Source: Acidimicrobiales bacterium (lineage in GTDB: Bacteria > Actinomycetota > Acidimicrobiia > Acidimicrobiales > SZUA-35). From it: DNA of 64,000 nucleotides. The stretch lies in assembly GCA_041394265.1 (NCBI GenBank), contig JAWKIO010000005.1, positions 2,914,001-2,978,000 of the forward strand, given 5' to 3'. Both the position numbers and the translations under genes were made by a program. Below are positions 24,210-32,556 of this stretch, in pieces. The notes beneath the pieces were generated by a model. The model searched no databases and was not told the origin of the DNA. It saw nothing but the letters and a program-made list of their open reading frames with translations. How positions within the stretch are numbered: the stretch's first letter is position 1; every line of letters begins with the position of its first letter.

Positions 24210-25298
24210 TCAGTCGAACATGATGACCGAACGAGCCACGTTGCCCTTCTTCATCTCTTCGAAGCCTTCGTTGATGTCCTCGAGCTTGATGTGGGCCGAC
24301 ACCATCTCGTCGAGCATCAGTCGCCCGTCGAGGTACATGTCGACGAAGCGGGGCATGTCGGTGCGGAACTGATTCGAGCCCATGTTGGATCCCGTGAGGG
24401 TCTTCTCGCTGAGGAGCTCCGGGCCGTGGAGTTCGACGGTGGTGCCAACCGGGATCATGCCGATGACGGTGGCCTGTCCGCCACTGCGCAGCATCTTGAA
24501 GGCCTGCTCGGCAGTGAGCTTCATGCCGACAGCCTCGAAGCTGTAGTGCACGCCGCCGTCGGAGATCTCCTTCACCTTGTTGACGGCGTCTTCCTTGCCG
24601 GCGTTGACCACATGGGTGGCGCCCATCTTCTGGGCGAGTTCGAGCTTCGAGTCGAGCATGTCGACGGCGATGATCTTGTTGGCGCCGGCGATGCGCGCCC
24701 CCTGGATGGCGGCGAGGCCGATGCCGCCCGCACCGATGACGGCGACCGTGGAGCCGGGCTCGACCTTGGCGGTGCGGAACACGGCGCCAAGGCCGGTGGT
24801 GACGCCGCAGCCGATGAGGGCCGCCTTGTCGAGCGGCATCTCGGGGCGGATCTTCACCAGCGCCTGCTCGTGGATGAGCATGTACTCGGCGAACGAGGAC
24901 AGGTGGAGGAACTGGTTCACCGGTTCACCGTCGCGGGAGATGCGTGACGCCTCACCCGGCTGGCGGACGAGTTCGGTGTTCTTGTTCTCGCAGAGCGAGA
25001 GGTGGCCGTCGGTGCACTGCGAGCAGTGACCGCAGAACGCCGACAGGCAGGTGATCACGTGGTCGCCAGGCTGGACGTAGTGGACCATCGACCCAACCGC
25101 CTCGACGACGCCCGCCGATTCGTGGCCGAGGACCGCTGGGCACGGGTACGGATACTTGCCTTCCATGAAGTGCAGGTCGCTGTGGCAGAGGCCGGCGGCG
25201 ACGGTCTTGATGAGCACCTCACGAGGGCCGGGCTCACCGATCTCGACCTCTTGGATGTCGAGTTGACCCGGAACCGAGTTGAGGACAGCAGCCTTCAT
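24210..25298 (-). CDS. Zinc-dependent alcohol dehydrogenase
   Basis: A 362-residue medium-chain dehydrogenase. The catalytic zinc site is in AAGLCHSDLHF and LGHESAGVVEAVG, the structural zinc site is the four-Cys loop CGHCSQCTDGHLSLC, and the NAD-binding motif is VIGAGGIGLAAIQGAR. It fits the actinobacterial class related to NDMA-dependent and Rxyl_3153-type enzymes. AAGGGG lies 6 bases before the ATG. The neighbouring MarR gene transcribed in the same direction could regulate it. Substrate unknown. Confidence 0.92.
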   Translation of the reverse strand: MKAAVLNSVPGQLDIQEVEIGEPGPREVLIKTVAAGLCHSDLHFMEGKYPYPCPAVLGHESAGVVEAVGSMVHYVQPGDHVITCLSAFCGHCSQCTDGHLSLCENKNTELVRQPGEASRISRDGEPVNQFLHLSSFAEYMLIHEQALVKIRPEMPLDKAALIGCGVTTGLGAVFRTAKVEPGSTVAVIGAGGIGLAAIQGARIAGANKIIAVDMLDSKLELAQKMGATHVVNAGKEDAVNKVKEISDGGVHYSFEAVGMKLTAEQAFKMLRSGGQATVIGMIPVGTTVELHGPELLSEKTLTGSNMGSNQFRTDMPRFVDMYLDGRLMLDEMVSAHIKLEDINEGFEEMKKGNVARSVIMFD

Positions 25299-25404
25299 TG
25301 AGAACCCCTTCGAGAATGCGCGATGCCGCGTCGCATCGCCGGGGCGATTCTGGCCGATGGCTTGGCGTTTGTCACACTGCGCCGGGCGTGTGGCGGACTC
25401 GGTC

Positions 25405-25926
25405 TCAGCGGTGGTCGTCGCCCCGGGCGTCTTCGCTCGCCACGTAGGTCTCGACCGATTCGACGAACCGGGTGAGGAACTCGGCCAGCAGCACCTGCTC
25501 CGAGGGCTCGAAACTGCTCAGGATCTGTCCGATGCCCGACTGCACCCGTGAGGCGATCAGGAGGTAGCGCTCGCTGCCTTGCGGTGTCGCCGACACCACG
25601 ATCGACCGCTGGTCGTCGGCGTCCTTCACCCGTTCGACATAGCCCTTGTCGACGAGGCAGTTCACCGCCCGGGTGGTCGAGGCCGGCGTGATGTGGAGCG
25701 CCTCGGCCAGTTCGCCCATGCGCATGGGGCCGGACTGGCAGAGCACGGTGAGCGCGTCGGCAAGTGCCAGATCGAGCCCGTCGGGGCCGGCGCCGTAGAA
25801 CAGGTCCTTGATCCGGATGGCCGACGCGCCTCGCCGAATTTCTCGCCACGCCGTGCCGACCTGACGTTGCAGCTCGGCCTGCTCAGGGCTGAGCTTGGTC
25901 GGCGTGGGGTCGGTGGCGGCGGTCAT
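25405..25926 (-). CDS. MarR-family transcriptional regulator
   Basis: A 173-residue winged-helix protein. The recognition region is MGELAEALHITPASTTRAVNCLVDKGYVERVKD, and the wing is DDQRSIVVSATPQGSERY, both diagnostic of MarR. These proteins usually repress neighbouring genes and release DNA on binding a small ligand. It lies 106 bp upstream of the alcohol dehydrogenase gene on the same strand. GGAG lies 5 bases before the ATG. Confidence 0.9.
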   Translation of the reverse strand: MTAATDPTPTKLSPEQAELQRQVGTAWREIRRGASAIRIKDLFYGAGPDGLDLALADALTVLCQSGPMRMGELAEALHITPASTTRAVNCLVDKGYVERVKDADDQRSIVVSATPQGSERYLLIASRVQSGIGQILSSFEPSEQVLLAEFLTRFVESVETYVASEDARGDDHR

Positions 25927-25944
25927 GATCGCTCCAGTGTGGCG

Positions 25945-27138
25945 TCATGAGTTCGAAATGTCACGCCAGACACCAAGCGCTTGCATGGTGAGCGAGCGAA
26001 GGGGCTGGCCAGTGGCCTGCGCCACCGCGACCAGATCGTCGTGCTCGGGCTTGGCCCCGTGGGGTCCGAGCTTGATCCTGACCTCGTGCCCCAGCAGCGA
26101 GATCAGGTGGGTCGAACGCTCGAGTGGGTACTTGGTGGCCGCAATGGCTCGGACCCCGAGTGTGCCGGTTTCGACGCTGATCCGATCTCGCAGCGCAGCA
26201 GCACGTTCCGGGGTGGTGAGGACCGACAGTTGGTGCGCCGGGCGGCTCTTCTTCATGACGATCGGCGTGACCCAGGCGTCGGCCGCTCCGTCCTCCAACA
26301 ACCGATCGATGAGGTAGCCGAGGACTTCAGGCGTGACGTCATCGAGGTTGGTCTCGAGGATGACAGCCGGCTCCGATGCCGGCCCGGCCGTGCCGGCGGC
26401 GCCGGTGTCTCGATCGGGATCGGTGTCGAGGAGGTGGCCGGTGACCACGTTGGGGTGCGATGGGGTGTCGCGCCCACCGGCGCCACGGGCCGACCGGAGG
26501 AGTCGTCCCTCGGGCATCGGGCCCCACGTGCCAAGGGTGGCCAGCAGCGCCGCACCGGTCGGGGTGCAGGTTTCCATCGCGACGTCGACCGGCCGGACCG
26601 GCGCGCCGGCGAGCAGTGCCGCGGTGGCCGGAGCCGGGAGGGGGAGCACGCCGTGGGCTCCCTTCACGGTGCCGTGGCCGAGGCCGACCGGTCCAACGGC
26701 AACGGATCCCAGCCCGAGGAGGTCGACGGCGATCCACACCCCGACGATGTCGACGATCGCGTCGACCGCGCCGACTTCGTGGAAGTGGACCTCGTCGATG
26801 GTCACGCCGTGCGCCTCGGCCTCGATCTCGCCGAGGAGTCGGAACGTCCGCCGAGCGCCGGTGCGCACGCCGTCGGACAGGTCGGCGTGCGCCAGCAGGC
26901 GGTCGATCTCCGACCAAGGGCGCCCGTGTTCGTGCGCGGCGGCGGTGACCTCGACCCGCGTGGCCCCGAGACCACAGCGTGACACGATCGACTCCGTTAT
27001 CGACCAGTCCTCGACGCCGAGGCGCTCGAGCCGGGCCACGACGTCGTCGAGTGGTGCGCCGAGGCCGACCAGCGTGCCGAGGAGCATGTCGCCCGACGCC
27101 CCGAAGCCGGGGTCGAGCCAGAGCGAGTGCCCGGTCAT
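25945..27138 (-). CDS. larC: Nickel-pincer cofactor biosynthesis protein LarC
   Basis: A 397-residue protein that inserts nickel into the pyridinium bis-thiocarboxylate mononucleotide. WLDPGFGASGDMLLGTLVGLG at the N-terminus and VHFHEVGAVDAIVDIVG are family motifs; VILETNLDDVTPEVLGYLIDRLLEDGAADAW marks the second half. Both halves are in one frame, unlike the split larC1/larC2 of Lactobacillus plantarum. The ATG at 27138 overlaps the larB stop as ATGA. No lactate racemase (larA) is in the window, so the enzyme served by the cofactor is elsewhere or different. Confidence 0.92.
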   Translation of the reverse strand: MTGHSLWLDPGFGASGDMLLGTLVGLGAPLDDVVARLERLGVEDWSITESIVSRCGLGATRVEVTAAAHEHGRPWSEIDRLLAHADLSDGVRTGARRTFRLLGEIEAEAHGVTIDEVHFHEVGAVDAIVDIVGVWIAVDLLGLGSVAVGPVGLGHGTVKGAHGVLPLPAPATAALLAGAPVRPVDVAMETCTPTGAALLATLGTWGPMPEGRLLRSARGAGGRDTPSHPNVVTGHLLDTDPDRDTGAAGTAGPASEPAVILETNLDDVTPEVLGYLIDRLLEDGAADAWVTPIVMKKSRPAHQLSVLTTPERAAALRDRISVETGTLGVRAIAATKYPLERSTHLISLLGHEVRIKLGPHGAKPEHDDLVAVAQATGQPLRSLTMQALGVWRDISNS

Positions 27139-27818
27139 CGTGAGGAGAGAATTCGGTGCGCGGCGCAGGCGGCGCCGAATCCGTTGTCGATGCCGACGAC
27201 GGCGATCCCGGGGGCACAGGAGGCAAGCATCGACAGCAGGGCCGTGACCCCTTCGAGCGCAGCGCCGTAGCCGACGGAGGTGGGAACGGCGATGATCGGG
27301 GCACCGACGAGTCCGGCCAGCACCGTGGGCAGCGCCCCTTCCATCCCGGCGAGAGCAACGATCACGTCGGCTTCTGCGATCTCGGGCAAGACGCCGGTGA
27401 GTCGTTGCAGTCCGGCCACGCCGACATCGGTGATGGCATATGGATCGTGGCCGAGCGCGGTCAGGGTCAGTCGACACTCGTCGGCAACGGGGAGATCGGA
27501 GGTGCCGGCCGACACCACGGCGATGCGGTGGCCCGTGGCCGGGCGGTGGCGCCAGGTGCGGATGCCGTGCCCGCTGGCCTGCGGCGACCGTCGATCCATG
27601 GCCTCGGCTTGGTCGTCGGTCAGACGGGTGGCGATCACGGCGTCGGTGCCGTTCGCGAGCATGCGGTCGGCGATGGCATCGACCTGTTCGGTCGTCTTGC
27701 CCTGGCTGTAGATCGCCTCGGGGAGGTCGATCCGTTTGGAGCGATCGAGGTCGAGTCGGGCGAACGTGTGGTCGTCGGACTCGACGTGCTGATCGGGGTC
27801 GACGGATCTAGCCGACAC
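27135..27818 (-). CDS. larB: LarB, nicotinate adenine dinucleotide carboxylase/hydrolase
   Basis: A 227-residue protein with a PurE-like C-terminal domain (IAVVSAGTSDLPVADE, ADVIVALAGMEGALPTVLAGLV, PIIAVPTSVGYG). LarB carboxylates nicotinic acid adenine dinucleotide and releases AMP, the first step to the nickel-pincer cofactor. The GTG at 27818 gives an 11-bp overlap with larE; the larC start overlaps its stop. The order larE-larB-larC on one strand covers the whole cofactor pathway. Confidence 0.92.
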   Translation of the reverse strand: MSARSVDPDQHVESDDHTFARLDLDRSKRIDLPEAIYSQGKTTEQVDAIADRMLANGTDAVIATRLTDDQAEAMDRRSPQASGHGIRTWRHRPATGHRIAVVSAGTSDLPVADECRLTLTALGHDPYAITDVGVAGLQRLTGVLPEIAEADVIVALAGMEGALPTVLAGLVGAPIIAVPTSVGYGAALEGVTALLSMLASCAPGIAVVGIDNGFGAACAAHRILSSR

Positions 27819-28731
27819 GGTCAGTCCTGTTGGCTTCCCTGTTGGCTTCCTTCGCGAGTGCGCCGTTGAGATTCCCCGAGCGCAGGCCTGCGAGGTCGAG
27901 CGTGACGTATCGGTAGCCGGCTCCGGTCACGGCCGACACGAGTTGATCGGCAATTTCTGCGGCTCGGACCAGCTCGGGGGCGGGAAGCTCGATACGCGCC
28001 GTATCGGCGTAGTGGCGCACGCGGACGTCGCCGAAGCCCAGCTTCCGGAGCGCCGCCTCGGCCCGGTCGATCTTGCTCAGCAGCGGGACGGTGACCGCCG
28101 TGCCGTAGGGGATACGCGACGACAGGCACGGCATCGCCGGACGATCCCACACCTCGAGCCCCCACGCCTTCGCCAGCTGGCGGACGTGCGCCTTCGTGAA
28201 CCCGGCGTCGACCATCGGGAACCGGGCGCCGCGCTGGCGAGCGGCGTCCTGGCCCGGACGGTGATCGCCGAGGTCGTCGACGTTCACGCCGAGCACCACC
28301 GTGGCGCCTCGCTCGTCGGCAATCGGCTGGAGCTGGTCCATCAGTGCCGACTTGCACCAGAAGCACCGGTCGCCGTCGTTGGCCAGGTAGCGATCGTCAT
28401 CGAGCTCACTGGTCGCCGCCGACTGCCATTGCAGTTGCCACCGCTGGGCGAAGTCACGGCAGTGGTCGAGCTCGCCCTGGGCGAGCGAGGCCGAGTCGGC
28501 CGTGGCGACCCAGGCCTGATCGGGGAGCGCTCGGTCGGCAGCCACGGCCAGCAGCGCCGAGTCGACCCCGCCGGAGAACGCCACGACCATTGGGCCCGTC
28601 GCACGACAGGCGGCGAGGAGCCGTTCGGCGAGGACGTCATCGGCAACGTCCGTTGTCGCCCCGGGCGCGCTCTCACCAGACACGCTCTCACCAGGCACGT
28701 GCTCGGCAGACACGGGATCGCTGAACGTCAT
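27808..28731 (-). CDS. larE: LarE, sulfur transferase of the nickel-pincer pathway
   Basis: A 307-residue PP-loop ATPase. The ATP pyrophosphatase motif SGGVDS is at about residues 53-58. DRCFWCKSAL and MPCLSSRIPYG are conserved; the Cys before LSSRIPYG is the likely sulfur donor, as in enzymes that sacrifice a Cys, though DRCFWC adds two more Cys that could bind a cluster as in three-Cys LarE. It adenylates and thiolates the carboxylates made by LarB. The ATG at 28731 is preferred over a TTG at 28824. The TetR-type sites at 28828-28870 lie upstream. Confidence 0.9.
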   Translation of the reverse strand: MTFSDPVSAEHVPGESVSGESAPGATTDVADDVLAERLLAACRATGPMVVAFSGGVDSALLAVAADRALPDQAWVATADSASLAQGELDHCRDFAQRWQLQWQSAATSELDDDRYLANDGDRCFWCKSALMDQLQPIADERGATVVLGVNVDDLGDHRPGQDAARQRGARFPMVDAGFTKAHVRQLAKAWGLEVWDRPAMPCLSSRIPYGTAVTVPLLSKIDRAEAALRKLGFGDVRVRHYADTARIELPAPELVRAAEIADQLVSAVTGAGYRYVTLDLAGLRSGNLNGALAKEANREANRTDRVG

Positions 28732-28827
28732 CGTCGTCGCTGCTGCGGTCACTCCACCCACGACGCCAAAGGCTACGGGACCGCAGTCGGACTTGCCTGG
28801 TCGAAAGAGTGTTGACGCGCTCAAACA

Positions 28828-28870
28828 TTGAGCGTACGCTCAAGTCTCAACGAATTGAGCAACTGCTCAA
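28828..28870. promoter_or_regulatory. Two TetR-type operators between larE and a membrane protein gene
   Basis: A perfect 16-bp palindrome, TTGAGCGTACGCTCAA (28828-28843), and a second site, TTGAGCAACTGCTCAA (28855-28870, 7-bp arms), share TTGAGC/GCTCAA half-sites. Their centres are 27 bp apart. A weaker third copy, TTGACGCGCTCAA, starts at 28812. The sites lie in the divergent region before the membrane gene at 28889. The TetR-family gene at 30063 is the nearest candidate regulator. Confidence 0.65.
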
Positions 28871-28888
28871 CTAAACGAAAGGCTGGCC

Positions 28889-29443
28889 ATGCCGCACTTC
28901 TTCTCCGCCCTCGGGTTCACCGACATCGGGTCGTCCAACAGCGGGTTCGCCAACCTTGCGGGCCCGAACCGGGTGGCGCTCGGCGCCACGGTCACCCCGA
29001 TCTCCGAAGGCACAAGGGTTGCCCTCTACCTCGTCTATGCGCTGATTGCCGTGGGTCTCGTCGCCTGGCTCGGCCGAACGCTCTACGCGAACGGCGAAGA
29101 CTTCCTGCGCAATGTGTTCGAAGATGCCGAGGTGGCGAAGGCAGTCAACCATCTGCTCGTCGTCGGCTTTTACCTCCTCAACCTGGGGTTCGCGCTGATG
29201 CTCTACCAGATCAGTGAGTTCTCGATGTCGTTGACCACGGCGGTCAACGACCTGGTCGTCAACATCGGCACCCTGCTCCTCTCCCTTGGCGTGATCCACC
29301 TGGTCAACATGGCCGTCTTCTGGCGCATCCGCACCCGCAACGAGCGCAAGACCTACAGCTCTCCGCTGAGGAACCTGCCGGAGCCAAACGACTACCTCCC
29401 CCCGCCTCCCCCTGCCGGCCCCGGCGTCGTCGCCCCAGCCTGA
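28889..29443 (+). CDS. Membrane protein of unknown function
   Basis: A 184-residue protein with three hydrophobic segments (VALYLVYALIAVGLVAWLG, NHLLVVGFYLLNLGFALMLY, NIGTLLLSLGVIHLVNMAVFW) and a proline-rich cytoplasmic tail (YLPPPPPAGPG). I do not recognise the family. AAAGG lies 6 bases before the ATG. It is followed within 13 bp by a DCC-type thiol-disulfide protein and then a TetR regulator, and its promoter holds two TetR-type operators, so the three genes probably form one regulated unit. Confidence 0.75.
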   Translation: MPHFFSALGFTDIGSSNSGFANLAGPNRVALGATVTPISEGTRVALYLVYALIAVGLVAWLGRTLYANGEDFLRNVFEDAEVAKAVNHLLVVGFYLLNLGFALMLYQISEFSMSLTTAVNDLVVNIGTLLLSLGVIHLVNMAVFWRIRTRNERKTYSSPLRNLPEPNDYLPPPPPAGPGVVAPA

Positions 29444-29456
29444 GGGCCCGAGTCCG

Positions 29457-29987
29457 GTGGCACAGCGTCCGATGACACAGCGCCCGGTTTCCCAGCGTCT
29501 GTTGGACGGCCCGTTGCAGACCCCTCAGGTGCCTGCCATCACCGTCGTCTTCGACGACACCTGTGAGCTCTGTCGCCGGTGTCACCAGTGGTTGGCCCGC
29601 CAGGACTCGATGGTGCCCCTCCGGTTCCTGGCGGCGAGTAGTCCCGAAGCGATCGCTTGGCTCGGTGCGTACGTTCCGATCGGTCAGGAGCTGGTGGTCG
29701 TCGATCATCGAGGAGCGGCGTGGATCGGCCCTGACGCGTTCATCGCCGTGCTGAGTGTGCTTCGGCGCTACACGACGCTGGCTCGCCGGTTGCAGCAACC
29801 GATGCTCCGGCCCGTTGCCCGACAGGCCTTCCATGCCGTGTCCATCGGGCGGGGTACGGTCTCGGCGGTGCTGATGGGACTGGACGAGGGCACGGCGGCC
29901 GGCGACGTGGCGGCTCGCCTGACCCCATCCGACGGCTCGACGAGCTGCGCCGAAGGTTCGTGCTCGCTGCCTGATCGGTGGACATGA
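29457..29987 (+). CDS. DCC-type (DUF393) thiol-disulfide oxidoreductase-like protein
   Basis: A 176-residue protein. VVFDDTCELCRRCHQWLARQD contains the DxxCxxC signature of the DCC/DUF393 family, a thioredoxin-like group often found beside small membrane proteins. LRFLAAS and ELVVVDHRGAAWIGPDAFIAVL complete the fold. The C-terminus has an extra Cys pair (SCAEGSCS). Starts at GTG 29457 or ATG 29472 are possible. Its partner is probably the preceding membrane protein. The reaction is unknown. Confidence 0.8.
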   Translation: MAQRPMTQRPVSQRLLDGPLQTPQVPAITVVFDDTCELCRRCHQWLARQDSMVPLRFLAASSPEAIAWLGAYVPIGQELVVVDHRGAAWIGPDAFIAVLSVLRRYTTLARRLQQPMLRPVARQAFHAVSIGRGTVSAVLMGLDEGTAAGDVAARLTPSDGSTSCAEGSCSLPDRWT

Positions 29988-30062
29988 GGCCGCAGGACGC
30001 TTCGACCTCACGTCAGCCCGACCCCGGATGCGCCGCCGGAGAATCGCCGACGTGACACACTC

Positions 30063-30914
30063 GTGGTCGTGTCGGAAGCATCGTCATCATCCGAAGAGCG
30101 CTCGGGCGCACCGAAGGCAAGCAAGAAGACCGCCAAGAAGACAGCCACCACGAAGACAGCCACCACGAAGACAGCCACCACGAAGACAGCCACCACGAAG
30201 ACAGCCACCACGAAGACAGCCACCACGACGTCAGGCGACAAGCAGCCGACTTCGAGCAAGCCGCCGACGAGCCGACCGACTCGACGCAAGACCAACCAGA
30301 GTGGGGCCGAGACCAAGGAGCGCATCCTGGATGCGGCGCTCGACGTCGTGCGAGCCGACGGCATGATCGGCGTGAGCGCCCGCAACATCGCCCGTCAGGG
30401 CGGTGTCAACCAGGCACTGGTCTTCTATCACTTCGGTTCGGTCGAGGAACTCATGGTGGCGGCACTCGAGCGAGCGGGCAACCGTCGGATGGCGCGCTAT
30501 CGCGACCGGTTGGAGGCCGTCACCACCTTCTCCGACTTGGTCGCGATCGCTGCCGACCTCCACGCCGGACCTGACGATCCCGATTCGCCGGCACTGGCGG
30601 CGATCGTCGCCGCGTGGTCCACCTCGAGTGATCTCGGACCGCGCATCGTCGAACTCCTCCAGCCGTGGAACGACCTGCTCGCTGCGGCCATTCGCCGGGC
30701 GCTCGTCGGCAGTCCACTGGCCCCGATCGTCCCGGCCGACGAACTGGCGCACGGCATCGCCGCCCTTTTCCTCGGTATCGAAGTGCTCGACCGGCTCGAC
30801 CCCACGAGCGACATGACCGGCCGCCTGTTCACCGCGCTGCAGGCGATGGCCACCATGGTCGAGCCGACGCTCGCAGCCCTGCAATCGCTCGACTCGTCTT
30901 CGTCCGACGGTTGA
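30063..30914 (+). CDS. TetR-family regulator with Lys/Thr-rich N-terminal tail
   Basis: About 283 residues. After a roughly 75-residue basic tail, the TetR DNA-binding domain is clear: TKERILDAALDVVRADGMIGVSARNIARQGGVNQALVFYHFGSVEEL. The C-terminal ligand domain is all-alpha. The tail holds six copies of the pentapeptide encoded by a 15-bp repeat (KTATT-like), resembling the Lys-rich extensions of actinobacterial DNA-binding proteins, and may add non-specific DNA affinity. Starts at GTG 30063 or 30069 are both possible. It probably binds the operators at 28828-28870, 1.2 kb upstream; this is inference from position. Confidence 0.88.
   Translation: MVVSEASSSSEERSGAPKASKKTAKKTATTKTATTKTATTKTATTKTATTKTATTTSGDKQPTSSKPPTSRPTRRKTNQSGAETKERILDAALDVVRADGMIGVSARNIARQGGVNQALVFYHFGSVEELMVAALERAGNRRMARYRDRLEAVTTFSDLVAIAADLHAGPDDPDSPALAAIVAAWSTSSDLGPRIVELLQPWNDLLAAAIRRALVGSPLAPIVPADELAHGIAALFLGIEVLDRLDPTSDMTGRLFTALQAMATMVEPTLAALQSLDSSSSDG
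30138..30227 (+). repeat. 15-bp tandem repeat, six copies
   Basis: Six head-to-tail copies of AAGACAGCCACCACG fill 30138-30227 inside the TetR gene. The copies are identical at the DNA level, including the third codon positions, which suggests recent expansion by slippage or unequal recombination. Copy number is likely to vary between strains without shifting the frame. Confidence 0.95.
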
Positions 30915-30934
30915 CTCGCCCCTAGTCTCCGGCG

Positions 30935-31516
30935 ATGACCGACTTCCAAGGTGTCGACCGACCACGTGCGGAGGCCGCCGTCCGTGAACTGCTGATCGCC
31001 ATTGGCGAGGACCCCGACCGCGACGGATTGCTCGATACGCCGGCTCGTGTCGCTCGGGCCTACGACGACATCCTCAGCGGCTATCGCGAGGACCCGGGCC
31101 ACCACCTCGAGCGACAGTTCGAGGTCGATCACGACGAGATGATCATCGTGCGCGACATCGCGTTCAGCTCGCTGTGCGAGCACCACATGTTGCCCTTCAT
31201 CGGCCACGCCCACATTGCCTACATCCCGGGTGACACCGGGCGGGTGTGCGGCCTGTCGAAACTGGCTCGCGTCGTCGACGGCTTCGCCCGCCGCCTGCAG
31301 GTCCAGGAGCGACTGACCCTGCAGGTCGCCGACACGATGATGCAAGAACTCGGTGCCGCCGGCGTCATGGTGGTGATGGAGGCCGAGCACCTCTGCATGA
31401 CCATTCGTGGTGTCCGCAAACCGGGCGCCATGACCACCACCTCGGCGGTGCGGGGGCTGCTCGCCGACAACCCCACCACGAGAGCCGAGGCGCTCGAACT
31501 CATTCGACCTCGTTGA
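30935..31516 (+). CDS. folE: GTP cyclohydrolase I
   Basis: A 193-residue enzyme that makes dihydroneopterin triphosphate from GTP, the first step to folate. SSLCEHHMLPFIGHAHIAYIP carries the zinc Cys and His, and HLCMTIRGVRKPGA the second zinc Cys. GLSKLARVVDGFARRLQVQERLT is the usual core helix. TAGTCT ends 6 bases before the ATG, which indicates a leaderless transcript. Confidence 0.96.
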   Translation: MTDFQGVDRPRAEAAVRELLIAIGEDPDRDGLLDTPARVARAYDDILSGYREDPGHHLERQFEVDHDEMIIVRDIAFSSLCEHHMLPFIGHAHIAYIPGDTGRVCGLSKLARVVDGFARRLQVQERLTLQVADTMMQELGAAGVMVVMEAEHLCMTIRGVRKPGAMTTTSAVRGLLADNPTTRAEALELIRPR

Positions 31517-31517
31517 C

Positions 31518-32159
31518 TCAGATGGCCAACGGGACCTCGCCTCGAAGATGCCGCAGGGCCATGGTGAGCAGGACGATCCAGTAGCCGTCGGTGCCCTGGA
31601 CCAACTGATCGGACGAGACGTCGAACGGTGCGGGTGCGCGGTCGGGCGTCCAGCGTAGGCCACGGGCGGGTTCGGACGTGGCTTCGGTGGTCGCGAACGT
31701 GTGCAGTAGGTCGCTCACGCCGACCTCGACCAGGGCAGTGACCTCGGCGGGGTCGGGTGCGTAGTCGGTGAGTTCGCGATCGTCGTCGTAGAGGAAGACG
31801 TGCATGCGCTCACAGTTGTGGCCCTCGCCGGCCGAATCGGTCAGCAGCCGGGTGCCGAGGGCGACGAGCCGCTTCGGTTCGAGGTCGATGCCGAGCTCCT
31901 CGCGAGCCTCGCGGATGCCGTCGATGGGCTGCTCCCCGGCCGAGAGGTGCCCGGTGACGGAAAGGTCGAGTTTGCCGGGGAAACTCTTGGTCGGCGCCCG
32001 CTCCTGGAGCACCACGGTGCCATGCGCCGGCCGCACGACCAGGCAGTGGAACACCTGATGCCAGCGGCCCTCGCGGTGCACGGTCGCCCGATCGAGGGTC
32101 TCGAGCACGGCGCCGGTCGCCGGATCGACGACATCGAGCAGCTCGTTCGGATCGGCCAT
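31518..32159 (-). CDS. Nudix hydrolase, IDI/YfcD-like
   Basis: A 213-residue protein. The segment from VFHCLVVRPAHGTVVLQERAPTKSFPGKLD to GHLSAGEQPIDGIREAREELGI is the Nudix fold with its helix. The box has six residues between the first Glu and Arg-Glu instead of the usual seven. FPGKLDLSVTGH resembles the isopentenyl-diphosphate isomerase / YfcD branch. It probably hydrolyses a nucleoside diphosphate derivative. The ATG at 32159 is preferred to one at 32198 because TACGCT ends 6 bases before it. It converges with folE with no gap. Confidence 0.85.
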   Translation of the reverse strand: MADPNELLDVVDPATGAVLETLDRATVHREGRWHQVFHCLVVRPAHGTVVLQERAPTKSFPGKLDLSVTGHLSAGEQPIDGIREAREELGIDLEPKRLVALGTRLLTDSAGEGHNCERMHVFLYDDDRELTDYAPDPAEVTALVEVGVSDLLHTFATTEATSEPARGLRWTPDRAPAPFDVSSDQLVQGTDGYWIVLLTMALRHLRGEVPLAI

Positions 32160-32277
32160 GCCGACAGCGTAGGAACCAGATCCCCGGATCGTCGCCACCG
32201 GAAGGTTCGGCGACGTTCACCTGGGTGTCAGGTGGCAATCGGTGCCGTTGCCCCTGGTCCCCGTATGCTCTGAGACC

Positions 32278-32556
32278 ATGATCCTCCGAGAACTCGAAGG
32301 CGTGCTGCAGTCGCGGGCGGGCGCCGACCCGAGCGAGTCCTACACCGCTCGGCTCCTCGCCGACCCCGAATACAACCAGCGCAAGATCATGGAGGAGGCC
32401 TTCGAGGTCTGCCTCGAGCTCGGCCGCAGTGAGCTCGCTCCCGAGCTGGTGGCAAACGAAGCCGCCGATCTCATCTATCACCTGTTGGCCGGTCTTGTCG
32501 GCGTCGGCGTGCCGCTCGACGACGTGTTCGCCGTCCTGGAGGCTCGCCGCAAATGA
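32278..32556 (+). CDS. hisE: Phosphoribosyl-ATP pyrophosphatase
   Basis: A 92-residue enzyme for the second step of histidine synthesis. KIMEEAFEVCLELG and NEAADLIYHLLAGL are the acidic MazG-like motifs that bind magnesium. TATGCT ends 8 bases before the ATG, so the start at 32278 is likely leaderless and further upstream starts are not needed. Its stop overlaps hisG by ATGA. The pairing hisE-hisG is common in actinobacteria. Confidence 0.93.
   Translation: MILRELEGVLQSRAGADPSESYTARLLADPEYNQRKIMEEAFEVCLELGRSELAPELVANEAADLIYHLLAGLVGVGVPLDDVFAVLEARRK

Noticed and set aside
30138..30227. Possible CRISPR-like array
   Set aside because: The 15-bp units are contiguous with no spacers and are in frame with the TetR gene, so this is a coding minisatellite.
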